Shown: positions 50,817 through 59,887, numbered from the stretch's first letter. The stretch: DNA of 64,000 bases from Pseudarthrobacter sp. NIBRBAC000502772 (GCF_006517235.1 NZ_CP041188.1:2542001-2606000); one strand, 5' to 3'. The notes: generated by a model from the letters alone, not told the origin. Numbers and translations are program-made.

Positions 50817-52880
50817 ATGACTGACTACAGCCACCTGCTCTCGCCTATCACCATCGGATCGACGACATTGCGCAACCGGGTGGTAATGGGCTCGATGCAC
50901 ACCGGTCTGGAGGACCATTTCTGGGATCTGCCGAAACTGTCTGCTTACTTTGCCGAGCGCGCCAAGGGGGGCGTAGGCCTGATCGTCACTGGCGCTCACG
51001 CCCCGAACCTGGCTGGCGCAATGTGGCCCTTCGGGTCCACCAAGACCGATCGGATGAACGGCATCCTGCGCGGGGCGCTCTGGCCGTTCGGTTCCAGCAT
51101 GACCAACGGACTCCAGTCCTTCCGCCATCGTACGATCACCGAGGCCGTACACAATCACGACGGCCGGATACTGCTCCAGCTCCTGCATTCGGGCCGCTAC
51201 GGCTACACGCCGAAGAACGTCTCCGCCTCGGCGATCAAATCACCGATCAACCCGTTCACGCCCCACGCATTGTCCACCAGGGCGGTGGACTGGACGGTCA
51301 CGGACTTCGCCAAGGCCGCGCGCCTTGCCCAGAAGGCGGGCTACGATGGCGTGGAAATCATGGGAGCTGAGGGCTACCTCATTAATCAGTTCCTCGCCGC
51401 CCGAACCAACCAACGTACCGACAAATGGGGCGGTAGCCCACAGCAACGGATGCGGTTCCCTGTCGAGATCATCAGGCGGATCCGTGAGTACGTCGGCAAA
51501 GACTTCATCGTGCAATACCGGATTTCCCTGCTGGATCTGGTCGAGAACGGGCAGAATTGGGAGGAGACCGTTGAGCTGGCCAAGCGCCTGGAGGAAGCTG
51601 GCGTCGATGTGTTCAATACAGCGATCGGTTGGCACGAGGCGCGGGTGCCGACGATCATCACGCAGGTCCCGCGCGGCGCTTGGGTGGACAACACCGCACG
51701 GCTACGCCCAGAGCTTGGAGTGCCGATAATCGCTTCGAACCGGATCAACACTCCTGAGCTCGCCAATCAGATCATCGCCACCGGTCAAGCCGACATGGTG
51801 TCGATGGCCCGGCCGTTGCTGGCAGATCCAGAATTCGTGAACAAGGCCGCCACCGGGCGGGCCGATCAGATCAACATCTGCATCGCCTGTAACCAAGGCT
51901 GCCTCGACCACGCCTTCGCCAAGCAGCGGTCCACGTGCCTCGTCAACCCCCGCGCGGGTTACGAAACCGAGCTGATTCTTGGTCCGACGCGCACGAAGAA
52001 GAGGATCGCCGTCGTGGGCGCCGGCCCTGCAGGCCTCTCGGCCGCCGTGTCTGCGGCCGAGCGCGGTCTCCACGTCACGCTCTTCGAGAAGAGTAATGAA
52101 CTCGGGGGACAGTTCCGCCTCGCCATGCAGGTCCCTGGCAAGGAGGACTTCAAGGACACCCTGAAGTACTACGCCCGCAGACTCGAGGTCCTGGGCGTCA
52201 CGGTCCGTCTGAACACCGAGGCGACCGGCGCCGACCTCGCAGAATTTGACGACGTGATTATCTCGACCGGCGTCGCGCCTCACGTCCCGCCGATCGAAGG
52301 CTTCGATCATCCCAAGGCGGTTTCCTACCCCGATGTGCTCAACGGCTCGGTCATTCCTGGTCGAAAGGTCGCAGTCATCGGCGCCGGGGGCATAGGCGTT
52401 GACGTGTCGATCTTCCTCACGCACTCCGAGGAGACGTTGGAGGAGTGGAAGGCGCACTGGGGCGTGGGTGACCCCAGGATCGATCGAGGTGGACTCACCG
52501 AGCCCAAGGCACGCACGCCGGAACGGGAGGTCTGGCTGCTGCAGCGCAAGACCACGCCCATTGGCAACGGCCCGGGCAAGACGTCCGGCTGGGCGCATCG
52601 CGCACACCTTAAGCAGTCCGGCGTTCACCTGGTAAATGGGGTCCAATACGACCGGATCGACGACGCCGGCCTGCACATCACCGTGGATGGCGAGAGTCGA
52701 GTGCTGGACGTCGATCACGTGGTGATCTGCGCCGGGCAGCGGTCCGTCCGAGATCTCTACGAGACCTTGGACACGGCCGGTCGCAGGGGCCTGCATCTTA
52801 TTGGCGGCGCAAACGTTGCCGCGGAACTCGACGCGAAACATGCGATTCGGCAGGGAACCGAGGTCGCTGCAGCACTCTGA
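50817..52880 (+). CDS. FadH-like NADH:flavin oxidoreductase (2,4-dienoyl-CoA reductase type)
   Basis: ATG 50817 follows AATGGAGAA and gives 687 aa. The N-terminal OYE barrel has 'SPITIGSTTLRNRVVMGSMH' and 'MGAEGYLINQFLAARTNQRT', where catalytic residues of this family lie. The Fe-S linker 'CIACNQGC..C' has four Cys (C-x2-C-x3-C-x11-C) near residues 355-372. The C-terminal FAD/NAD(P) part has 'VVGAGPAGLSAAVSAAERGL' and 'VIGAGGIGVDVSIF'. It would reduce a dienoyl-CoA or enone intermediate. A segment with 'NLAGAMWPFGSTKTDRMNGI' and 'GALWPFGSSMTNGLQSFRHR' shows an internal near-repeat not usual in FadH. Confidence 0.9.
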   Translation: MTDYSHLLSPITIGSTTLRNRVVMGSMHTGLEDHFWDLPKLSAYFAERAKGGVGLIVTGAHAPNLAGAMWPFGSTKTDRMNGILRGALWPFGSSMTNGLQSFRHRTITEAVHNHDGRILLQLLHSGRYGYTPKNVSASAIKSPINPFTPHALSTRAVDWTVTDFAKAARLAQKAGYDGVEIMGAEGYLINQFLAARTNQRTDKWGGSPQQRMRFPVEIIRRIREYVGKDFIVQYRISLLDLVENGQNWEETVELAKRLEEAGVDVFNTAIGWHEARVPTIITQVPRGAWVDNTARLRPELGVPIIASNRINTPELANQIIATGQADMVSMARPLLADPEFVNKAATGRADQINICIACNQGCLDHAFAKQRSTCLVNPRAGYETELILGPTRTKKRIAVVGAGPAGLSAAVSAAERGLHVTLFEKSNELGGQFRLAMQVPGKEDFKDTLKYYARRLEVLGVTVRLNTEATGADLAEFDDVIISTGVAPHVPPIEGFDHPKAVSYPDVLNGSVIPGRKVAVIGAGGIGVDVSIFLTHSEETLEEWKAHWGVGDPRIDRGGLTEPKARTPEREVWLLQRKTTPIGNGPGKTSGWAHRAHLKQSGVHLVNGVQYDRIDDAGLHITVDGESRVLDVDHVVICAGQRSVRDLYETLDTAGRRGLHLIGGANVAAELDAKHAIRQGTEVAAAL

Positions 52881-52963
52881 CCAGGCACGGCGCCCTCATA
52901 CCAAGCCAGGATGACTCCGTATGCCGTCGAGATGGTCTCTATTTGCTCTTCGGATTGCGGAAA

Positions 52964-53002
52964 CAGCCCCGTAGATCAGCCCAGCGCTGTTCTACGGGGC
53001 TG
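52964..53002 (+). terminator. Hairpin downstream of the FadH-like gene
   Basis: CAGCCCCGTAGA and TCTACGGGGCTG make a perfect 12-bp stem with a 15-base loop, about 85 bp after the stop. There is no T run. Confidence 0.55.
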
Positions 53003-53154
53003 CCGCCGTTCCGCTGGTGGCTGGCGCCATTTCCTTCTTTGCCTGCTCGGGAACATAGTGACTCCGCATCCGCGCGAATTCGTCACTCGATGGGATCTGA
53101 TCTCTATGTGGCCTTCTTGCTCTGGTCGCTCCAGGAACGCATCAGGAACAAAAC

Positions 53155-53192
53155 GGGCGCCGAAACCGTCTCTTATGACGGCTCCGGCGCCC
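53155..53192. terminator. Nested hairpin between convergent genes
   Basis: Outer stem GGGCGCCG/CGGCGCCC and inner stem CCGTC/GACGG, located 24 bp after the stop side of the minus-strand SnoaL-like gene. It suits a bidirectional terminator. The 335-bp gap holds no gene. Confidence 0.6.
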
Positions 53193-53215
53193 ATCCGCCA
53201 GTGATGTGGCGCCGG

Positions 53216-53653
53216 TCAGACGCTAACTCCGAGCTGAGCAAGTAAATCGCTCTGGTCATAGATCACTTTGTATTCCGCGATCCGAGCACCCTCGAATCGC
53301 CAGAACTCAGCGAGTTCCACACGTACGGAGGCGCCGGTGGGCGGCAGGGAGTTGCCGTCCGGGAAGGCGAGATCGCCATTGTGGGTCCCGGTGACCTCGA
53401 CTATGGCGGCCAGTTCGTTGTCGCCACTGACAACGCGGCGCGGACGGTGTCGCAGGTCAGGGAACGCCGCGAAAAATCCGGCCATCCACAAGACAACAAC
53501 TTCCGCGCCTTCCTGACGAAATCCTGAGGCGTCGATCACACAGCCAGGTGTCAGCGCAGCCTCGACCCAGTCAAAGTCGTGCTCATCCACGTGTCGAAAG
53601 AATTCCTCGACCCATGCGGTCCGGTCCATGACGGCTATTGCAATAGTGTTCAT
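53216..53653 (-). CDS. SnoaL/NTF2-like protein
   Basis: ATG 53653 gives 145 aa. The NTF2-like pattern is 'WVEEFFRHVDEHDFDWVEAAL', 'FFAAFPDLRHRPRRVVSGDN', 'NSLPPTGASVRVELAEFWRF' and 'YKVIYDQSDLLAQLGV'. It shares LPPTG and the end motif with the protein at 26985-27422 and has the same length. It is the last gene of a minus-strand operon after SCP2, ALDH and ADH genes, starting 24 bp beyond the ADH stop. A hydratase, isomerase or lipid-binding role in the pathway is possible; none is shown. Confidence 0.8.
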   Translation of the reverse strand: MNTIAIAVMDRTAWVEEFFRHVDEHDFDWVEAALTPGCVIDASGFRQEGAEVVVLWMAGFFAAFPDLRHRPRRVVSGDNELAAIVEVTGTHNGDLAFPDGNSLPPTGASVRVELAEFWRFEGARIAEYKVIYDQSDLLAQLGVSV

Positions 53654-53676
53654 GCGTTCGTTGCCTTTCGAGTTGT

Positions 53677-54780
53677 TTAGTGCGACGAGTCGGACGGAAT
53701 GAGGATGGGCTTGATCACCTTGCTCGCATGGAAGTCCTTGAGGGCATCTTCCAACCGATCGAGGGGATACTCGGTGACTAGCCGGTCGAATGGGAATCGA
53801 CCGTCGCGCCACATATCGATCAGGTGCGGGATCAGTTGGTGCGGATCCGAGTCTCCCTCGATCACACCGGTCAGGGTGCGTCCCATGAGGAGATGGCCCT
53901 GGTCAATGGTGATGTCGTTATCGAGTGCCTGAAGTCCGACGGTGGCGCATACGCCGGGGGAGCGTAGGGACATGAGGGCCTCCCGCACGACGCTACCGAG
54001 CCCGACGGCCTCCATCGTGAAGTCGAGCCCGCCCGTCGCCTCGAGGATCTCCCACACTACGTCCTTGGTTGATGAAGGATTGAAAGTGTGCGTGGCACCC
54101 AGTTCGCGAGCCAGGGCTAGGCGGTCGTCGCTGAGATCAACGGCCACGATTGTCTCGCAGTTAGCAGCCCGTGCAGCCATCAGTCCCGCCAGGCCGACCG
54201 TCCCGATACCCCAGAACCCAATGCTCTGACCGGGCTGAGGGCGAAGCACGTTCATGACCGTCCCTGCCCCGGTGAGCAATCCACAACCGAGCGGTCCGAG
54301 CAGGTGCAGCGGAGCGTCCTTGTCGACCCGGACGGTGTTTCGGGCACTCGCGATGGCGTGGGTACCCCACGAGGACTGACCGAACCAGTTCCCGTGAATC
54401 TCACGCCCTCCTTGGACCATCGTCGTCGTGCCATCGAGCCGGGTGCCGAAATAGTTCAACGGTCCGGAGAGCACGCAGTAGGCGGGGTGGCCGCCGTTGC
54501 AGGCGGCGCAGTCGCCACAGGTGTCGAATGTCAGGACGACGTGATCGCCGGGAGCCAGGTGGGTCACTTCCGAGCCCACCTCCTCCACCACGCCGGCGCC
54601 TTCGTGACCGAGCACTGCTGGCATCGGAAGGGGCACGTTGCCGTTCAGGCCGGTGAGGTCGGTGTGGCATATGCCGACGCCCGCTATGCGGACCAAGACC
54701 TCATTGCCTTGCAGCGGTGTGTGCTCCACCTCCTGGAGTGTCGGCGTACCTCCCGGTTCGGTGAAAATCGCAGCGCGCAC
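53677..54780 (-). CDS. Zinc-dependent alcohol dehydrogenase
   Basis: This 367-aa MDR enzyme has the catalytic zinc ligands in 'GVGICHTDLTG' (Cys near 37) and 'GHEGAGVVEEVG' (His near 60). The four structural zinc Cys are in 'CGDCAACNGGHPAYC' (residues 90-104). The NAD-binding stretch is 'SIGFWGIGTVGLAGLMAARA' near 190. It is closest in layout to aryl/benzyl-type alcohol dehydrogenases. It would oxidise a primary or allylic alcohol to the aldehyde that the adjacent ALDH oxidises; the two genes are 3 bp apart. The ATG lies directly after the ALDH stop. Confidence 0.9.
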   Translation of the reverse strand: MRAAIFTEPGGTPTLQEVEHTPLQGNEVLVRIAGVGICHTDLTGLNGNVPLPMPAVLGHEGAGVVEEVGSEVTHLAPGDHVVLTFDTCGDCAACNGGHPAYCVLSGPLNYFGTRLDGTTTMVQGGREIHGNWFGQSSWGTHAIASARNTVRVDKDAPLHLLGPLGCGLLTGAGTVMNVLRPQPGQSIGFWGIGTVGLAGLMAARAANCETIVAVDLSDDRLALARELGATHTFNPSSTKDVVWEILEATGGLDFTMEAVGLGSVVREALMSLRSPGVCATVGLQALDNDITIDQGHLLMGRTLTGVIEGDSDPHQLIPHLIDMWRDGRFPFDRLVTEYPLDRLEDALKDFHASKVIKPILIPSDSSH

Positions 54781-54783
54781 GAT

Positions 54784-56301
54784 TCAGCCCTCCAAAGCCG
54801 GTACGACGAGGTCGTAAATCCGGCGGTCGAGCGAACGGGACAGGTCAACGTGCACAAACTTCTGCTCGGTGTACTCATCGAGAGCGTGGGGGCCGAGCTC
54901 ACGGCCGATGCCGCTTTGCTTGAAACCGCCGAACGGGTACATGACATTGACCATGTGCCAGTCGTTGATCCACACCGTCCCTGCCTCGAGCTGACGGGCA
55001 ACATCCATCGCGGCATCGACGTCTTCGCTCCAGACTCCGGCGGACAGGCCGTACTCGCTGTCGTTGGCGATGTCGATGGCCTCCTGGACGTCGGTGTAGC
55101 GGAGCACGCACAGGACGGGGCCGAAAATCTCCTCCCGGGCCACTCGCATGTCGTTGGTGACGTCGGTCAGTATGGTCACCGGAACCCAGTGTCCAGGACC
55201 GTCGGGAACCTCGCCCTGGAAAGCAATGGTGGCACCTTCCTTGGGAGCGAGCTCGATGTAGTACTCGATGCGGGCCTTCTGTTCAGCGGAGATGATGGGC
55301 CCCATGGCCGTGTCAAAGTCGGCTGGAGGGCCCACCTTCATCAGCTTCGCGCGCTCGATCATCTTCGCCACGAACTCGTCGTGGAGCGCGTCCGGGAGCA
55401 GTAACCGGGTGCCCGACTCGCACGCTTGTCCCTGATAGAGGCAGAACGCGAAGAGGGCGCCGTCGACGGCAGTGTCGATATCGGCGTCGGGCAGCACGAT
55501 ATTTGGACCCTTGCCGCCCAGCTCAAGAGTCACCTTCTTGAGGTTCTCCGAAGCCTGCTGTGCGATCAGGCGTCCCACGGCAGTCGACCCGGTGAAGGCG
55601 ATCTTGCGGACATCGGGATGCGAAGACAGCCGCCGGCCGACCTCTTCGCCCTCGCCCGTTACGACATTGAGGACGCCGGGAGGTACGCCCGCCTCGTGGG
55701 CGGCGCGGGCAACCTCGAGGAGGGTGGCCGGGGTCTTCTCGTCCGGTTTGAGGACGATGCAGTTCCCCGCGGCGAGCGCCGGGCCGAGCTTCCACACGGC
55801 CAGCAGCATCGGGAAGTTCCATGGCACGATGCCTGCAACCACACCGATCGGTTCCCTACGGGTGATGCCCGCGGCCATCGTGGGATACCCAAGCATCGGC
55901 CCGGGGGTTTCAAAGGGATATGTGCGGGCCATGTCGGCAAAGTACTGCAGGTGGGAGATCGAGTAGCCGACGTGGAACGCCATCGCTTGCCGGACGGTCA
56001 CACCGTTCTCAGCCACGTGCATCTCGACGAGGTCGTCCATGCGATCGTTGAGGATCTCGACCATCCGCGTCATCGTGGCGGCGCGGTCCTCGGGAGTCGC
56101 GTTGCGCCACTCACCCCGCTCGTGCGCCGCGACCGCCGCGGCCACTGCGGCATCGGCATCCGCTGCGCTTCCCCTTGCCGAGGTCGCCCACAGCTCCTCG
56201 TCCGCCGGGTTGATCAGGTGGTACCGGTCCTCCGTGTCGACCCATTCCCCGTCGATGTACATCCGGAAGTGCGGGACCTCCAGAACGGCCTCGGTCATCA
56301 A
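54784..56301 (-). CDS. NAD(P)-dependent aldehyde dehydrogenase
   Basis: This 505-aa enzyme has ALDH motifs in order: 'GVVAGIVPWNFPMLLAVWKL' near 153, 'GSTAVGRLIAQQA' near 237, the general base Glu in 'VTLELGGKGPNIVL' near 261, the nucleophile Cys in 'QGQACESGTRLLL' near 295, and 'EEIFGPVLCVLRY' near 392. It converts an aldehyde to the acid, which the acyl-CoA synthetase could activate. Its ATG overlaps the SCP2 stop, and the ADH gene follows at once. The three form an alcohol-to-acid module. Confidence 0.92.
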   Translation of the reverse strand: MMTEAVLEVPHFRMYIDGEWVDTEDRYHLINPADEELWATSARGSAADADAAVAAAVAAHERGEWRNATPEDRAATMTRMVEILNDRMDDLVEMHVAENGVTVRQAMAFHVGYSISHLQYFADMARTYPFETPGPMLGYPTMAAGITRREPIGVVAGIVPWNFPMLLAVWKLGPALAAGNCIVLKPDEKTPATLLEVARAAHEAGVPPGVLNVVTGEGEEVGRRLSSHPDVRKIAFTGSTAVGRLIAQQASENLKKVTLELGGKGPNIVLPDADIDTAVDGALFAFCLYQGQACESGTRLLLPDALHDEFVAKMIERAKLMKVGPPADFDTAMGPIISAEQKARIEYYIELAPKEGATIAFQGEVPDGPGHWVPVTILTDVTNDMRVAREEIFGPVLCVLRYTDVQEAIDIANDSEYGLSAGVWSEDVDAAMDVARQLEAGTVWINDWHMVNVMYPFGGFKQSGIGRELGPHALDEYTEQKFVHVDLSRSLDRRIYDLVVPALEG

Positions 56302-56696
56302 ACCGCTTCCTTTTCAGCCACAAGCTCGCGGTAGATCGGGAAGACCGGCTTTGCTGCCGGAATCAGCTTCAAGATCTGCGTCACGGGTCCCTTGGCCTTG
56401 ACCTGCCCCTTGGCCAGGCCTACGGCGACGTTGTATTGGCCACTCCAGAACTGGTTGCCATGGTCCGCCGACATCGACATCCGGACGTCCGGTGTGAGCT
56501 GGGAATCGCCTTCGATGACCTCGATTGCCGGCTCCTTGAGGACCACCGTGACGCTCGACGTCGGGTTGCTGTAATCGAGCCGCAGCACGATGTCGGCGGC
56601 GCGCAGTGTCTCGCCGACTCCTTCGACGCCGTCCGCGACCTTGAATACTCCGCCGAGGTACCTGTAAACCTCTGCAGCGTCCTTGAAATAGCTCAT
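56298..56696 (-). CDS. SCP2 sterol-binding-domain protein
   Basis: ATG 56696 follows AGGAGGACC and gives 132 aa; the longer frame upstream crosses the operator. 'FKDAAEVYRYLGGVFKVADG', 'DIVLRLDYSNPTSSVTVVLK', 'SADHGNQFWSGQYNVAVGLA' and 'KGQVKAKGPVTQILKLIPAA' are typical for a single SCP2 domain, which binds sterols or acyl chains in a hydrophobic tunnel. It probably carries the pathway substrate. It heads the SCP2-ALDH-ADH-SnoaL operon, 65 bp after operator site 4. Confidence 0.85.
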   Translation of the reverse strand: MSYFKDAAEVYRYLGGVFKVADGVEGVGETLRAADIVLRLDYSNPTSSVTVVLKEPAIEVIEGDSQLTPDVRMSMSADHGNQFWSGQYNVAVGLAKGQVKAKGPVTQILKLIPAAKPVFPIYRELVAEKEAV

Positions 56697-56760
56697 GTGG
56701 TCCTCCTGTGATGGAGCCGAGTTCTCGTTGCACTCGGCGTTGCACGAGTCACTCTCGCAT

Positions 56761-56778
56761 AGACCGTACGTGCGGTCA
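56761..56778 (-). promoter_or_regulatory. TetR-type operator, site 4
   Basis: AGACCGTACGTGCGGTCA, 65 bp upstream of the SCP2 start. It differs from the consensus only at the first base. Confidence 0.75.
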
Positions 56779-57205
56779 ATAGTCACGACGCCCGCCGAAA
56801 CCTCCAACTTCGGCCGAGAGCTCTACTGGACCGCGCGCTCCGTCCCGGCTTTCATGAGGGTCGCACCCTCGGGTGAGGGTTGATGGTTCCTTCTCATAGC
56901 GCATCACGCTTGCCAGACGTCGGGCACGTCCCATACTCTGTGCAGATCAGTGACCGTATGAGCGGTCAAATTTAGAAAGATGCCTCAATATCGGAGGACG
57001 GCTGCAGCTGGCGTTGTTCCGGCGCCCATCAGGTCCGCTGATCAGCGCCGCGACGAAGCTCAGCCACCTAGCTCGGACGTGACCGGACAGGGCAGAGGAA
57101 CTGGTGTGGGACGCAGAGCAGGAATCCAGCGTTCGCCAGAATTGCTCGAATCGCGACATGAGTCACTTCCTTCCTCACCGGGCATCATCAAAAGAGGGAG
57201 ACGCA
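56779..57205. other. Divergent region between SCP2 operon and lipase gene
   Basis: It contains operator site 5 at 56951-56968. A plus-strand frame (56980-57228) lacks family resemblance. No gene is supported, and the lipase leader is long, about 240 bp from site 5 to its ATG. Confidence 0.4.
56951..56968 (+). promoter_or_regulatory. TetR-type operator, site 5
   Basis: TGACCGTATGAGCGGTCA, 238 bp before the lipase ATG. It is the most divergent in the centre but both arms are intact. Confidence 0.7.
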
Positions 57206-58480
57206 ATGAATCGAAGTTTTGTATATAGGGCTACCACGGGTGCCGTTTCCTTCGCGGCGGCATTGCTGATGCTCGCCGCAGGCACCGGCGTGGCTTCGGC
57301 AGCGCTCCCGCTGCCGGCCGTCCCGGTGTTGCCGAAGCCGCCGCTGAGCGACGACGCGTTTTACGTCCCACCCTCGCCGCTGCCGAACGGCAGGCCTGGA
57401 GACGTGCTCAGGACCCGGGACCTTTTGCTGTCCGCATATCCGGACGCTCATGTTCAGCAGATCATGTACCTCTCGACCGACCCCCACAACAAGCTTGTGC
57501 CGGTGACCGGGATGCTGCTGACGCCGCTCTTCCAGAAGCCCGGAACGGACAACCCCGTGGTCGTGGGCACTCCCGGCACCCGGGGTCTCGACGACAGGTG
57601 CGCGCCATCGAAGCAGGCCAACCCGCTTCAGGCCAATCCGAGCAGCCCTGACTACGAGATCACCGAGTACCAACAGTTCCTGATCAACGGCATCTCCGTG
57701 GTTATCACGGACTACGAGGGACAAGGCACACCGGGAGACTCGTCGTACTTGGTCGGACCGTCGGAGGGTCGCAACGCGCTGGACGCGCTGCGGGCCTCCC
57801 AGTACGTTAACGGCTCGGGACTATCGACAAACTCCCCGTCCGGTATCGCCGGCTACTCCCAGGGCGGTCAGGCCGCCGCATGGGCGGCCGAGCTGCAGCC
57901 AACCTACGCACCTGAGCTTCACCTCCGGGGAGTGCTGGCCGGCGGCGTTCCCGCCGACATGCTGATGGAGGTCAACCACTTAAACGGCAACCCGACTGCG
58001 GGCGCTGGCTTCGCGCTGGCAAGCCTGGTCGGGCTGAACCACGCCAACCCGGAGCTCGACCTAAACAGCAAGCTAACGCCCCAGGGCAGACAGATCATCG
58101 ACCACGTCAAGCAGTCGTGCATCATCGAGGACTTCGCCACCTTCGGCACGACGTCGATCGGTCAGGTCACCCACCCCGACGTACTCTCTGATCCGGCATG
58201 GCAGAAGGCCTACCAGGCCTCCCTGCTCGGGACGACGAAACCCGCCGCACCCGCCTATCTCTACCATGGCACGGCGGACACCATCGTCCCGATCGCCGAA
58301 GAAGACATGCTCTACCACAGCTGGTGCGCTCAGGGAGCATCGGTGCAGTACGAGGTCATCCCCGGCGCCGAACACATCTCCGCGTTCCTTATCGGGGCCC
58401 CTGCTGGGATTCAGTGGCTCGCTGACCGCCTCGCTGGCGAGCCTGCTGACGCCGGCTGCCACGACGTCAGCATCCCCTGA
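57206..58480 (+). CDS. Secreted lipase/esterase (secretory lipase, LIP type)
   Basis: ATG 57206 after AGAGGGAG gives 424 aa. A signal peptide 'MNRSFVYRATTGAVSFAAAL..LAAGTGVASA' leads to an alpha/beta hydrolase of the PF03583 type. The oxyanion region is 'PVVVGTPGTRGLDDRCAPS', the nucleophile Ser is in 'GIAGYSQGGQAAAWAAE' near residue 217, the Asp in 'LYHGTADTIVPIAEED' near 357, and the His in 'IPGAEHISAFLIGAP' near 393. It would release fatty or other acids from esters outside the cell, feeding the catabolic genes. Sharing of the TetR-type operator (site 5) ties it to that set. Confidence 0.87.
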   Translation: MNRSFVYRATTGAVSFAAALLMLAAGTGVASAALPLPAVPVLPKPPLSDDAFYVPPSPLPNGRPGDVLRTRDLLLSAYPDAHVQQIMYLSTDPHNKLVPVTGMLLTPLFQKPGTDNPVVVGTPGTRGLDDRCAPSKQANPLQANPSSPDYEITEYQQFLINGISVVITDYEGQGTPGDSSYLVGPSEGRNALDALRASQYVNGSGLSTNSPSGIAGYSQGGQAAAWAAELQPTYAPELHLRGVLAGGVPADMLMEVNHLNGNPTAGAGFALASLVGLNHANPELDLNSKLTPQGRQIIDHVKQSCIIEDFATFGTTSIGQVTHPDVLSDPAWQKAYQASLLGTTKPAAPAYLYHGTADTIVPIAEEDMLYHSWCAQGASVQYEVIPGAEHISAFLIGAPAGIQWLADRLAGEPADAGCHDVSIP

Positions 58481-58521
58481 CCTGCCGCGCTTTTGGTATT
58501 TCGAGGAAGCACCTGCCCCCA

Positions 58522-58556
58522 CAGCTGACCCTGAACGCGCCGTCCAGGGTCAGCTG
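58522..58556. terminator. Bidirectional terminator hairpin
   Basis: CAGCTGACCCTG and CAGGGTCAGCTG form a perfect 12-bp stem with an 11-base loop between the convergent lipase and thiolase genes. Confidence 0.7.
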
Positions 58557-58651
58557 CGTGTGGACAGGAGGTTAGGCCGGGAAGTAGCACCTAACATTGC
58601 CTGGCAGACCTATGCATTCCTCCTCGCCCGAGGGCGTTGCCGCACGAAAGG

Positions 58652-59788
58652 TCAGAGGAGTTCGATGATCGTGGCGTTGGCCTGACCGCCAGCCTCGCAC
58701 ATGGTTTGCAGGCCGTAGCGGATTTCATGGCGGCCCATGTGGTGCAACATGGTCGTCATGAGGCGGGCCCCGCTCGCACCAAGCGGGTGACCGAGTGCGA
58801 TCGCGCCGCCGCAGGGATTGAGGAGTGACTCGTCGGCTCCGGTCTCAGCCAACCATGCCAGGGCAACCGAGGCAAACGCCTCATTGACCTCAAAGGCTCC
58901 GATGTCCTCAAGTCGCAGGCCGCTTCGGCGCAGCACCTTTTCTGTCGCCGGGATCGGCGCCGTGAGCATCAACCGCGGGTCAGCCCCCGCAAGAGCCACG
59001 GAGTGGATTCGGGCAATGGGCCGCAGGCCGAGCTCTGCCGCCTTCTCGCTGGTCATCATGAGAAGAGCAGCCGCACCGTCGGAGATTTGGCTGGCGTTCC
59101 CGGCGCTGACCACCCCGTCGTCTTTGAACGACGTCTTGAGGCCCGCCAACGTCTCCAAGGTACCTCCGCGCCGAATCCCCTCGTCGCTCGACACCAGACC
59201 GTCGGCCGTCTTGATGGGAGCAATCTCTTCCGCGAACGCCCCGCTTTCCTGGGCAATCGCAGCACGCTCGTGGGAACGAAGTGAGAAGTCGTCCAGCTGT
59301 GTACGGGATAACCCCCACTGCTCGGCGATCATCTCTGCGCCGATACCTTGGTTCGGCACGCCGAACACGTCCTGGAACGACGGTGGGTAAGGTTGCTGCC
59401 CGGCCAGCGATGATCCCATCGGAACGCGTGACATCGACTCCACGCCGCCTGCAACGACAACGTCATAATGACCGGCGATCAGCCCCGCAGCAGCGAAGTG
59501 TACGGACTGCTGCGACGAGCCACACTGACGATCGATGGTCACGCCCGTCACGGACTCCGGCCACCCGGCCGTGAGTGCGGCCGTGCGCGCTATGTCGTAG
59601 GTTTGTTCACCGATCTGGCTCACGCAACCCCACAGCACATCGTCCACGTGTGCGGGATCGACTCCTGTTCGCTCGGCGAGCTGGGTCAGCACGTGGGCGG
59701 ACAGATCCACTGGGTGGATCCCAGCAAGCCCTCCGCCGCGCTTTCCAATAGGTGTGCGGCTCGCGTGGACAATAACGGCGTCGCGCAT
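58652..59788 (-). CDS. Acetyl-CoA C-acyltransferase (thiolase)
   Basis: This 378-aa protein is a canonical degradative thiolase. The nucleophile Cys is in 'TIDRQCGSSQQSVHFAA' near residue 88, followed by 'VAGGVESMSRVPMG'. The His is in 'GGAIALGHPLGASGARL' near 337 and the second Cys in 'QTMCEAGGQANATIIE' near 367. It cleaves a 3-ketoacyl-CoA with CoA to acetyl- or propionyl-CoA. It diverges from the enoyl-CoA hydratase operon, with operator site 6 in the 99-bp gap, so both transcripts should be controlled together. Confidence 0.93.
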   Translation of the reverse strand: MRDAVIVHASRTPIGKRGGGLAGIHPVDLSAHVLTQLAERTGVDPAHVDDVLWGCVSQIGEQTYDIARTAALTAGWPESVTGVTIDRQCGSSQQSVHFAAAGLIAGHYDVVVAGGVESMSRVPMGSSLAGQQPYPPSFQDVFGVPNQGIGAEMIAEQWGLSRTQLDDFSLRSHERAAIAQESGAFAEEIAPIKTADGLVSSDEGIRRGGTLETLAGLKTSFKDDGVVSAGNASQISDGAAALLMMTSEKAAELGLRPIARIHSVALAGADPRLMLTAPIPATEKVLRRSGLRLEDIGAFEVNEAFASVALAWLAETGADESLLNPCGGAIALGHPLGASGARLMTTMLHHMGRHEIRYGLQTMCEAGGQANATIIELL

Positions 59789-59818
59789 GGTGACCTTCTT
59801 CCTGTCTGTAATTTATCT

Positions 59819-59836
59819 TGACCGTACGTGCGGTCA
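59819..59836. promoter_or_regulatory. TetR-type operator, site 6 (bidirectional)
   Basis: TGACCGTACGTGCGGTCA, identical to the consensus. It is 31 bp from the thiolase start and 52 bp from the hydratase start and can serve both. Confidence 0.8.
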
Positions 59837-59887
59837 ATAGTAGCGTGTAGAGGAAACGAAGCAAACCCTTTCTGAGAGGAAGGCGAC

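Noticed and set aside
56980..57228. Possible TetR-family gene between the SCP2 operon and the lipase, which could have been the missing regulator
   Set aside because: The frame has no helix-turn-helix pattern and is Arg/Pro/Ser-rich; it does not look like a protein gene.
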